DNA of 64,000 nucleotides from NCBI RefSeq assembly GCF_001625305.1, contig NW_017802824.1, positions 3,777,469 to 3,841,468 on the forward strand, in the 5' to 3' direction. Numbering within the stretch: the first letter of the stretch is position 1; every line of letters starts with the position of its first letter. This DNA is from Branchiostoma belcheri (Eukaryota > Chordata > Leptocardii > Amphioxiformes > Branchiostomatidae). The notes below the pieces were generated by a model, which was not told where the DNA came from, ran no database searches, and was given only the letters and a program-made list of their open reading frames with translations. This document shows, one piece after another, positions 1 to 8,689 of this stretch. Both the position numbers and the translations under genes were made by a program.

Positions 1-238
1 TCAGCTAAATTGTGTCTTGCTGTACAATTTTGATTTTTGACATGTCTGGCATAACACACTAAAATTACTAGTTACTCAATAAAATCCATATCATTATACA
101 TTGACATACTTAAAAACAACAGATACAATTTTAACATTAAAACTAACAATTACAAACATATATTAAGTACTTACACAAAAATATGCAAAATAAATGAGAC
201 TAGAGGACAGACTAACCACCCTAGAAATATGATACACA
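1..238 (-). mobile_element. Probable 3' UTR of the reverse-strand LINE
   Basis: This AT-rich stretch lies immediately downstream of the LINE stop codon (reverse strand) and has no other coding signal. It is probably the element's 3' UTR. The 3' terminus and any target-site duplication are not identifiable, because the window may cut the element. Confidence 0.4.
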
Positions 239-1711
239 TTATTTGGAGGAATTGTTCAATATGCGAACCAGGTATGGTACTGGAGAGTTCTTATATCTGT
301 TGGTTCTGTACTTAGTAGCTTTTAGCTTTTCAGAGTTCCTTGTGTGTCTTCCTGAGAGTTCACCCACCTTAGGAGGTAGGAGATCAGGGTTCAGTTTTGT
401 AGCAAATTTAAGACATAGGTCCTCTCTTCTGTCCTTCAATGACTTGAGTCCTGTCAACTGCAGGGCTGCGTCGTAGGAGCTGTATTGTCCTTTAAGGATT
501 GTGCGCAGAGCTCTCTTCTGAACATGCTCCAATCTTGTGATCTTTTTGCACGTGACTCCAGGATTCCATACAGGAACACAGTATTCAACCACAGGTCTGA
601 CAAATGACGTATAGACCAGAAGTAAGTCCTGCACTGATACATGGAAGTTTCCCAATCGCCTTAACAGAAAAAGACGGCTGTTTGCTTTTGAAAGCATCCC
701 TGATACATTAGCTTCCCATTTCAGATCAGACTGCAGTAATACCCCCAGCAGGCGTGCGACAGCCACAATCTCCAGTTCTTTCCCGTTGATGGTTAGGACC
801 ATAGGTGGCGGTGGGCGAGTCATAAAGCAGAAGGTCATGACTTTGCACTTGTCTGCATTGAGAAGCATGAAGTTTTGTTCTGACCATTGGCTGAATTTCG
901 ACAGCTCCTCTTGCATTACGGACGGTTGTAGGTAGTGTCTCGATTCAGCCATTGATAAATCATCTACAAACTTCCATTCTGAAACTCTGGTGGGAATTTC
1001 TCTGACCGCGTCATCAAAGACCGCGAGGAAGATAACAGGCCCAAGTAGGGTACCTTGGGGGACCGAACATGTCAATGTCTCCCACTCGGAGAGCTCTCCA
1101 CTGTAGCGAACACGTTGGCGACGAGCTGACATGAAGTCACAAATCCAAGGGATGATACATGTCCTTGCTCCAAGTTTGATCAGTTTACAGATGGCAACGG
1201 TATGGTCAATTCGATCGAATGCTTTGGAGAAATCTGTCATCACCATGGTTGAGATATTTCCAGGTTTGTCAGATTCTTTGCTTAGGTGATCAACTAGGCT
1301 GACTAGATAGTGAGTGGTGGATCTTCCCTTCAGACCCCCAAATTGTTGGGGATCAAGATTGGGTGTGATGTCCTGCAACAACCATTTGCAAACAAATGCC
1401 TCAGCTACTTTCGCCAACTGGGAAGTGAGAGACACTGGGCGTAGTTTCTCCACAGAGGGAGGTTGTGTCTTTGGTAATGGTACGACTACAGCATCTTTCC
1501 ACTCCTGTGGTACAAATCCTTCGGTCAAGGATGTGTTCAAAATGTTTGCAATTGGTTTACTCAGTTCGTATGAAAACTCCTTCAAGATTCTTGTACTAAG
1601 CTGGTCTGGGCCTGGGGCTTTCCCCACTTTCAGCTTGCGCAAAATGTGGTAGACATCCCAGGGGTGAATCTCTTCATTCAAGGCCATCCAAACTACTCTC
1701 TTGATTTTCAT
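239..1711 (-). CDS. Non-LTR retrotransposon reverse transcriptase ORF, 5'-truncated
   Basis: This is a 490-aa open frame encoding the reverse transcriptase of a LINE, the enzyme that copies element RNA into the genome by target-primed reverse transcription. Visible motifs are GKAPGPDQ (about 30-37), FSKAFDRIDH (161-170), SVPQGTLLGP (216-225) and the catalytic box FVDD (248-251; families usually have Y/F-A-DD). A thumb region with LGVLLQSDLKWEANV and HVQKRALRTIL follows. No endonuclease domain precedes it, so the copy is 5'-truncated. The first Met lies inside the 70-bp tandem array to its right, so the true start is unknown. The frame is intact, which suggests a fairly young copy. The subfamily (CR1/L2-like or another) cannot be fixed by eye. 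Confidence 0.85.
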   Translation of the reverse strand: MKIKRVVWMALNEEIHPWDVYHILRKLKVGKAPGPDQLSTRILKEFSYELSKPIANILNTSLTEGFVPQEWKDAVVVPLPKTQPPSVEKLRPVSLTSQLAKVAEAFVCKWLLQDITPNLDPQQFGGLKGRSTTHYLVSLVDHLSKESDKPGNISTMVMTDFSKAFDRIDHTVAICKLIKLGARTCIIPWICDFMSARRQRVRYSGELSEWETLTCSVPQGTLLGPVIFLAVFDDAVREIPTRVSEWKFVDDLSMAESRHYLQPSVMQEELSKFSQWSEQNFMLLNADKCKVMTFCFMTRPPPPMVLTINGKELEIVAVARLLGVLLQSDLKWEANVSGMLSKANSRLFLLRRLGNFHVSVQDLLLVYTSFVRPVVEYCVPVWNPGVTCKKITRLEHVQKRALRTILKGQYSSYDAALQLTGLKSLKDRREDLCLKFATKLNPDLLPPKVGELSGRHTRNSEKLKATKYRTNRYKNSPVPYLVRILNNSSK

Positions 1712-2455
1712 GTTTTCATGTAGTCATGTTTGCATGTAGTGAAAACTCAAGGCCACCCATATTACTATCTTGATTGTCATGTTTTGATGTAGTCATGTTT
1801 GCATCTAGTCTTTCATTCAAGGCCACCCAAACTACTCTCTTGATTTTCATGTTTTGATGTAGTCATGTTTGCATCTAGTCTTTCATTCAAGGCCATCCAA
1901 ACTACTCTCTTGATTGTCATGTTTTGATGCAGTCACGTTAACTTTGCATCTAGTCTTTCATTCAAGGCCACCTAAACTACTTTCTTGATTTTCATGTTTT
2001 GATGTAGTTATGTTTGCATCTTGTCTTTCACCCAAGGCCACTCAAACTACTCTCTTGATTGTCATATTTTCATGTAGTCCTTCAACTTAATGCCAGCTGA
2101 CTCTCTTTTCTGCCATATACTTGCATCTAGTCTTTTACTCAAGGCGACCTAGCTACTCTTTTGATTGTCATGATTTCATCCAGTGTTTCACTCAAAGCCA
2201 CATCACTCTGTTGTACTGTCATGTTTGCATTTAATCTTTTATTCAAGATCCCTTATTTACTCTTTTGCTTGTCATGTTTTTATCTAATACGTCAATCAAG
2301 GCCGTCTATTCTGTCACATTCTGCACGCAATCTTTTTTGTTTTATCGTAATTTTGCGCCTAATCTTTCACTCAAGGTAACCTAGCTAATCTCCTGATTGT
2401 CATGTTTGCATCAGATTCTACTCCTTCAATCAAGGACACCTAGCACTCTTTTAAC
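1675..2455. repeat. Tandem array, unit about 70 bp, roughly 12 degenerating copies
   Basis: Copies begin with a 'caaggccacc' core, followed by aactactctcttgatt, tcatgttttgatgtagtc and a 'gcatctagtc' segment. Cores recur near 1681, 1748, 1819, 1889, 1964, 2034, 2140, 2297, 2374 and 2432. Spacing is about 70 bp at the left and irregular at the right, where copies are more diverged. The leftmost copy encodes, in reverse, the first residues of the LINE frame (MKIKRVVWMALNE), so the array overlaps the LINE 5' end. Confidence 0.8.
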
Positions 2456-2517
2456 GTCATTCTTGCATTAAAACACGTCTCCTAAGTACACACATCAAGT
2501 TCCCTTTCTGTCTTTCT

Positions 2518-2700
2518 TTGGTCCAATGGCAAAGATGGTAACCTTAGAGTGCTCGCCTTGCAATCGGTAGGTGGTGAGTTCGATCCCCGGCCTAGTCATA
2601 CCAAAGACATTAAAAATTGTACATACTGCTTTCTCTACATAGCACTGCAGTTAGCATTTGGGGAAGAGTATGGTTGTTAAACACACCAGCGCACCTTTTG
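2518..2700 (+). mobile_element. tRNA-derived SINE
   Basis: A Pol III-like split promoter is visible: an A-box-like stretch around tggtaaccttagagtgctc and a B-box-like gagttcgatcccc about 35 bp later. A non-tRNA tail follows. It sits just upstream of the first visible exon of gene A, in its intron. Confidence 0.6.
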
Positions 2701-2815
2701 TAATGATTATACAATAGTGTGGCCCAAGGTTTATTGAACTTGAAATGGGAGCCACCTACGCACCACGTGGTGCGGGAAGGACTTTAACTTTCCTTACCTT
2801 TCTTTGTTTTCCCAG

Positions 2816-3121
2816 AGCCCGTCCCAGCTAACCCGGACATAGACGGGGCAGACGGTCCCGTCGTACACGGTCACTCCATCCTGCTGTCCTGCGTCTCGTA
2901 CGGAGGCCACCCGCTGCCTCGCCTGGAGTGGTACAACGGGACCCGCCTGGTGCAGACCATGAGACCGTCCGAGCAGTGGGACATGGAGGACATGGTGGCC
3001 AAACTGTCCATCCGGAGGGTCAGTCGCTGGGAGAACGGGGTGAACTACACCTGCAAGGCTGACCAGGGCTTCCCGGACCTGGTCAAACCTGTGGCCTCAT
3101 CAAGGGTCCTGGACATACAAT
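2816..3121 (+). CDS. Gene A exon: Ig2 domain (CD80-like C2 set)
   Basis: A polypyrimidine tract and cag precede 2816, and donor gtgagt begins at 3122. The 306-bp length equals gene B's Ig2 exon. The Ig cysteines are in LLSC and NYTC, with the core Trp in LEWYNGT. The NGT and NYT sequons are predicted N-glycosylation sites and recur in all three paralogues. Confidence 0.85.
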
Positions 3122-6100
3122 GTGAGTAAAATTACCCACAACAATTATTATACAAAAATCACAGCATCTAGTGTCAGAAATAAATGTCACATCAAATATG
3201 CGTTATGGACTATTTTTACAAAAATACTTGAAATATCTTAGTTAAAAATCGTGATGTTATCATTTAATTCCACTATTTGATATATCTGATATTTGATATT
3301 TCGCAATTCTGACATTTGTGGTTGGCGATAGTATACCCGACACGAGGCATATTCATTTTGGAACCACCTAGAAATATGCAGAATGTAAACAAGCATGGCT
3401 GAGAGCTGTATTTAGAGCTTTAGCATATTATCATTTTTAGATCGTCCAAATATCACACACAATGCACAATGCATTTAATGACTTTTATGTTTAAACCTAA
3501 TTAAACTTTCTTCAAATCTTGACCTATGATATGAATTTAAGAAATCCTATATTGTGTGGTTGCAATAGTTTATTACAAAATGGTAACGATTTCATGTTTC
3601 GACCCCCACTTTCGTAATTGTCTTGTGAACTAGTTTACATGTCTGATGTCTGACTTTCACTTGGGTCACTCAGCTGATTTATAGCTTTATCACTCTTTTT
3701 CTTAAAGACCCACCCGAAGTTTTCGTCCCCCGGCCCTCCATCTTTGTCAAGGAGGGAGACCTGGCTAACCTGACCTGTTTGGTGGACGGTAACCCCGCAT
3801 CAACTGTGACATGGAGAAAACTCGATCATCATCACTCACTAGCTGGGACTGAACGGTACCGATAGGAGTTATTGATTGTACTGTTAGAGATTACAAAAAA
3901 TTGAGCATGGAAACTTGACTCTAACATTCCTATACAAGTAACATTGTATGCATATTAGCCATTCATAGAGTCATGCATCAAGCGTTTGGTTTATTTCATT
4001 TTTGTTAGAAATATTAATTCATCGAGCTTTATCACACATTGTAGAAGGTCACTATCGCCTTTCAAGATGTCAAACCTGAGACCGGACAGTAGGATGGGAA
4101 CCCCTCACACTGGGAGGGACTCTAATCTTTTTGATAAGTGTGGTCAGGGCATGAGTGTGGTGGGATCTTTAACCTGCTGAAGGTGTGACTCTCCTCATGC
4201 ATGGAACCTCCGACTTTACCGAGGGACTACGTCCCTAACCGAAGCTAGGTATTGTCACATCAGTAGAGTGAGGACTAACAAATAGGTGTGAAGTGCATGC
4301 CTCCCCACGATCACAACACTTGGGCCTGTCAGGGATACGAACCTTCAGGTTCCTGTCAACCCTATCAACAAGACTACCGAGATACCCCGAGCTCCTTTCT
4401 GAACTTTGTATTGTAGCATGTTTATTGTGGGATGAAACATGTGTGTTGCTTTGATTTGTACCCATGACATCTGTCTACAAATTTCCCGTTATTTTTTTAA
4501 ATTCTTTCTGATGTTTCTTTGGTTTTTCTTATACCCCAGAGGGAATCATCTGATCTTACATAAGGTTTCCCGGTACGACGCCGGTGTGTACCAGTGTACT
4601 GCCGACAACGGGATTCCACCTGTGGATGTCGGGACGGTTACACTGGAGGTTCGCTGTAAGTGCGCTGCTATACAAATCCACATATTTATGTAAAGTGCTA
4701 ATGTTGTAACACCTAGTCACCTCATGATCAACACAAATATATGTCAGAGAAGAGACTCCGGTATGGTAGATTTGGCTATTCTACCGGTAGAGATCCCGAT
4801 CGTAGTCTCTGTCAACAGAAATTCTGGGATCTCTGCCCGTAGAATCGCTCAGAGAATACTCTCTACTCTAAGAGAGAATAAGGTCTATTGCTACAGCCTA
4901 CCTTTTCCCAAGGTATATACAAAAAACAAAAAAATACAAGCACATTGCTGGTAGCTCTGTGCTTGGGAAAAAACTAGATACATTTTAAAACTGTGTCTGT
5001 ATGGTACTGGTTATTGAAACAGATTGTACCAGAAGAGATCTCTGGAATCCGATACATGGATCTTCCCGGGTGGCGCAGGGATCCCGATCGAAATTTCTGT
5101 TGGTAGAGATTCCGATTGGGATCTCCACCGGTAGCTTTACCTATTCTAACAGATCGGAGTCTCAGCACCGACATTTGCACATTCAACATATAAGAAAAGC
5201 AAGGCTTTTAGAGCGATATATCTAATGACTTTAAACCTAAGCTGACATGTCTTACATTCATATTCCTAACCGATTATCACCTATTTGCAGATCCACCATG
5301 GATAGACCCCAGTATGAAGCAGACAATCACAGTACAGTATGACAATGATGGCTTCTCATTGGACTGTTTGGCGGAAGGAAACCCCAAACCCCACATCCGA
5401 TGGCGGCGGAAGGATACAAGCTTGTACTGGGAAAATCCTCTACGGTTTAACCGCGTAGACTACGGAGTGGAGGGGACATACGAGTGCGTGGCCACCAACG
5501 CGGGGTTTCCAGAAGTTTCCAAAGAAACAAAAATAGACGTTATAGGTAAGAGCTGTCAATTCTAAGGAATCTTACCTTATCTAAAGTAATTTTTGATACC
5601 AGACCTTGAAACATCTCTCATTTTGCCTTTCAACTAGTAGGCAAAATATGTCGTGCGAGATATTGCTTTAAACTATTGTACACTCGTAAAAGGCGTCATA
5701 TATTTGCACCACCACCACTATCTAAATGACATTTATTTGCAATGGAGTACTGTTCAGCTGTACATGTTAATTTGTCAAGAAATAAAGTGCTAATTTTACA
5801 CACGCAAGCAATGCTAATGCAAAAATCTTAACCCATTCCTTTGATTTTTTTTGTTGACGTCCATTCGCAGGACTACCCCACTTACTGGGGCAGGATCTGG
5901 CTGAAGTACTGACCGTGCAGTCAGGCGGCACTGCTAGGTTAGGCTGCCGGATTGTAGCCGACCCGTTACCGGGTAGGATCACATGGGTATGGCGCAACAA
6001 ACACGGCATAGAGAACACCCTGCACGACGGGCTCAACGGCATCACTATTAACGACAAAATCACCGAGCAGGAAATGTCGTCGGCCCTGACGGTCAAACAC

Positions 6101-8149
6101 GTGGACGTAGGCCGGGCAGGGACGTACATCTGTCAAGCTTCCAACATATTCGGGCCAGTCAAACGAAACATTCAACTGGAGGTTAAAGGTAGTTTGATTT
6201 CCCTTGATCCCCATGCATCAACATTGCAGCATCATGAATCATTGAATTGCGCTAGTATAGTATCAATGGACCGCAATATTACAATTTCAGCAGATTTTTC
6301 ATGAACTTTATTAATATTTTCCAGCCACAAAATCAATGATGACATGCGTACATGATACAAACGTAAAAACATGAAGAACAATTTCTTCACAATAAGAAGG
6401 TTTTACAATGTACTTGTTAACCTAGGCAATGTATCTATCTAATAGAATGAAGTTTCTCAATTGATACCTATGTATTACGAATTATAGAACGAATACGAAA
6501 TACGTATAGTACAATAATTTGTACAATAGTACATTTTTCATGTCATTTGTACGTGCACATACTAGGTTAGTGAGTAGATAGTGGTAAGCAGTGGTGGCTC
6601 GCATCGTCTACAGATGTGACGATTAGGTGTTGATGAGTAAGTAATGGGTATTGTCATATCATCAAATTGTTCAACATCTCTTTTGAAAGATACAAGCAAC
6701 TTACATTTATGTCTTTATCAGAGTCGAAGACCTCCTTGTTCATCATCATCATCGCCACAACAGCCAGTGCATTAGCCCTGATGGCCACAATGGCGTTTGG
6801 GTGTGTTCTTAAGAAGAGAAGAGTTACCAGAAAACAAAGAAAGCCTACGGGTAAGTATTGGCCCTCCGTTGTTTCCATTAAAGCCCCTGTCACACATTCA
6901 GATCTCCGACCAACACAACAGCCAACACTGCTGAAATTTGGGAGCAGTCTGGCGAGAGTCAAACGCTGCTGACCTGCTGTCGACGCCCAGCTAACTTAAC
7001 TATAAACAGCAAACCATGACTATGTTTTGACAATTTTTAAATTTTTAAATATTCGGCTGGCGCAGTTGTAAACCTCGCCAAACACTCACCAACCACAGCT
7101 ACAGTCTACTTAGCTCCCAACCTGCTCCCAACCATTGTTTGGGGGAGTTCGGCAGTGTTCGTGGATTAGGCTTGACAGATGCTTGATGCCGCTGACTAAA
7201 ACATTTGCGACGTAAAACATTTGCTGGTGTTTTCAGCAGTTCACGGCGTGTCAGCCTCCCGACCCATGCCTCCTGTCCCGAAGTACATCCACGCCACCAA
7301 CACCATCGACTCCGGCGTGGAGGATCTGGAGCTGCACGAGCTGGACAGGGCGCTGAAGCCGCACCCTTCCTCCAGGGGGAGGGATGACAAGGAGTGGAAG
7401 TCCGTAGGGCTGGCCTACTCAGGTTTTGGGATAAGACAATTACGTAGCACTGGTGACGTTTCTAATATTTAACGCAATCACTTTTGTATCACACTGCACT
7501 CACAAAACGTTGGATTTAGTTGGATTTAGCAACAGAAGTAAACGCCAGTAAAGTCGGGTAAAGTGGTAGTAAATAAAAGTCAAGTCTGGTTAATTTTTTT
7601 CGAACCTTGAAGTTTGCTAAGTCAGAAATAACCGGACATTTTTTTTTAATTTACTACCATTGGTAAGCCTGAAATTACAGGACTTGACTTTTAACTACCT
7701 TACTGCATGTGTACAATTAAACAATATTGCCTGACTTCACTGGCATTTTCTACCATTGGCAAATCCAACGTTTTGTGTAGTGCTAGTCGTATCATTTACT
7801 GTTGTAGATTCCTAACAATTCATGCCTAAGTAATCATTGTTAAGGGAGCCGAAATATGAAACATGCACCATCAATAGCTTTGGAGGAGGCTTTCGTTTGA
7901 TTTACTCTTGGTGTTTTAAAGCCATGTGGAAATGTAATTTGAATGATTTCATATATATATAATTTTAATAATTTTAAAATAGCAATTATTATATATCTAT
8001 TTTTACCCTTTCTTCCAGGCCTTGTCCACTCGACGTCACTTCCGCCATACTCCACGGTAGAACGCCAACTTCCGGATGGGGAGGACAACATCCGGCATTT
8101 GACTACGTTTAGAGAAGACGGTCCGACAGTTCCCGTAAGGATCCTGTAA
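2816..8149 (+). CDS. Gene A: Kirrel/nephrin-like Ig-superfamily adhesion receptor (5' partial)
   Basis: Eight exons are joined: 2816-3121, 3708-3855, 4540-4655, 5291-5545, 5871-6188, 6722-6850, 7240-7422 and 8019-8149. They give about 528 codons: Ig2 (CD80-like C2 set), Ig3 (two exons), Ig4, Ig5, a transmembrane helix and a two-exon tail. Known Kirrel/NEPH and nephrin proteins are homophilic or heterophilic cell-contact receptors, and a similar surface adhesion role is inferred here. Introns between domains are phase 1; the one inside Ig3 is phase 2. The signal peptide and V-set Ig1 exons must lie left of the window or be lost. The Ig3 first-half donor (gtaccg) and the tail-1 donor (gttttg) are weak. 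The last exon may end at the TAA at 8147 or splice on from gtaagg at 8135. Kirrel-like is the best fit; nephrin-, echinoid- or nectin-like names are possible. Confidence 0.8.
3708..3855 (+). CDS. Gene A exon: Ig3 first half
   Basis: It begins after cttaaag and reads YPPEVFVPRPSIFVKEG, then LTCLVDGNPASTVTWRK. The 148-bp length is identical to the matching exons of B and C. The implied donor gtaccg is far from consensus; reading through it reaches a stop codon almost at once (tag at 3862). Confidence 0.75.
4037..4404 (-). mobile_element. tRNA-derived SINE in gene A Ig3 intron
   Basis: On the reverse strand a B-box-like aggttcgtatccctga lies in the head. The body matches, in opposite orientation, the element at 40876-41230 (shared core tcaaacctgagaccggac). 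The element fills most of the intron between the two halves of Ig3. Confidence 0.7.
4540..4655 (+). CDS. Gene A exon: Ig3 second half
   Basis: The acceptor accccag precedes 4540 and a strong donor gtaagt begins at 4656. It encodes the F-strand signature YDAGVYQCTADNG. The 116-bp length is identical in B and C. Phase 2 in, phase 1 out. Confidence 0.85.
4752..5163. mobile_element. Long inverted-repeat (foldback) element in gene A intron
   Basis: The left arm starting agactccgg (4752 to about 4842) pairs with the right arm ending cggagtct (about 5075-5163). Both arms include ctaccggt, gagatccc and caacagaaatt cores. The arms are about 90 bp and the spacer about 230 bp. It has no coding capacity and resembles a MITE. 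Confidence 0.65.
5291..5545 (+). CDS. Gene A exon: Ig4 domain
   Basis: The acceptor tatttgcag precedes 5291, and donor gtaaga begins at 5546. The Ig cysteines are in LDCLAEGNPKPHIRWRRK and GTYECVATN. The 255-bp length is shared by all three genes, and the segment KDTSLYWENPLRF is identical in B. Confidence 0.87.
5871..6188 (+). CDS. Gene A exon: Ig5 domain (membrane-proximal)
   Basis: The acceptor ccattcgcag precedes 5871, and donor gtagtt begins at 6189. The length is 318 bp, against 312 in B and 172+143 in C, where it is split. The Ig cysteines are in RLGCRIVADPLPG and GTYICQASN. Confidence 0.85.
6722..6850 (+). CDS. Gene A exon: transmembrane segment
   Basis: It encodes ESKTSLFIIIIATTASALAL followed by MATMAFGCVL, then a basic stop-transfer run KKRRVTRKQRK. 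Donor gtaagt begins at 6851. The position and phase 1/1 match the TM exons of B and C. Confidence 0.83.
6879..7187. mobile_element. MITE, gcccctgtcaca family, TTAA-associated
   Basis: The left end is ttaaagcccctgtcacac, with internal gggagcagtct and tgctcccaacc segments. It is shared with the copies at 15269-15556 and 33545-34016. The right terminus is decayed here. It sits in the intron between the TM and tail-1 exons of gene A. Confidence 0.6.
7240..7422 (+). CDS. Gene A exon: cytoplasmic tail 1
   Basis: It encodes MPPVPKYIHATNTIDSGVED, LELHELDRALKPHP and a final VGLAYS, aligned with DSGVEDLEMQEMDGTLKPRP in B. Acceptor choice (after 7236 or 7239) changes one residue. The donor gttttg is weak; read-through would add about 16 residues before a stop at 7470-7472. 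Confidence 0.72.
7492..7782. mobile_element. MITE with cactgca termini
   Basis: Terminal inverted repeats contain cacaaaacgttggattt and its reverse complement aaatccaacgttttgtg. Subterminal segments such as actaccattgg and gtcaagtc recur in the copies at 17160-17365 and 19148-19332. It lies in the last visible intron of gene A. Confidence 0.65.
8019..8149 (+). CDS. Gene A exon: cytoplasmic tail 2
   Basis: The acceptor tcttccag precedes 8019. It encodes GLVHSTSLPPYSTVERQLPD, then GEDNIRHLTTFREDGPTVP. The reading ends VRIL-stop, but a good donor (gtaagg at 8135) sits where B and C splice to a last exon. The next acceptor, before 8353, would give only ATPSQ-stop, which has no clear homology to the B or C ends. 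Confidence 0.7.
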
Positions 8150-8689
8150 GATGGCTAGGTGTTGTGGTATTCTTTGATCTTTTGACGAGTTCTTTCTCTG
8201 CTGAATTCTGTGGTTACGCATACCCTTATCAAGTGCGCATTGGAATTGCTCGTAGTTGTAGTAGCTTTTGGATGAATGCCATTGTTAGTGTACACTACAT
8301 AGGAATTGATTCGTTTTTGTCATTTTATGGTTCAGTGTCTGCTTCTTTCCAGGCTACCCCTTCCCAGTAACCAACCACGGACGATGTCATACAGTCCATG
8401 ATGAGAAGGTAACAGGCATCATTGAGAGACATCCTTGGATAAAATCATATGGGCCCAACCACAAGCTCTTGGACACAGTCGCGCAACAAGAGCTCTGCCA
8501 TATTGGTAGCTGCTACGTAATGTCCACACTGTGTAAATGTCTCTAAATACGTTGTTTCATGTTGCAGTGATTATGCTGTCAGGGTAACTCAAGCTGTCAC
8601 AGTTTGTCCGATTAGCCATTTTGGGCTCGAAGGTGTGGACTTGTGGGGGAAATATCGACGTTTAGTGAAAACATAACTTCAAGAATGTA
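8150..8689. other. Downstream flank of gene A
   Basis: No convincing exon, poly(A) signal or repeat is seen, apart from a possible acceptor at 8352 that would give a five-residue terminal exon. Confidence 0.4.

Noticed and set aside
4439-4693. Small secreted protein starting with a hydrophobic stretch
   Set aside because: The N-terminal part is the polypyrimidine-rich intron before the Ig3 exon; the Ig part belongs to gene A.
8353-8370. Five-residue terminal exon (ATPSQ-stop) of gene A
   Set aside because: The phase fits, but there is no similarity to the last exons of B and C, and a stop already exists at 8147; kept only as an alternative.
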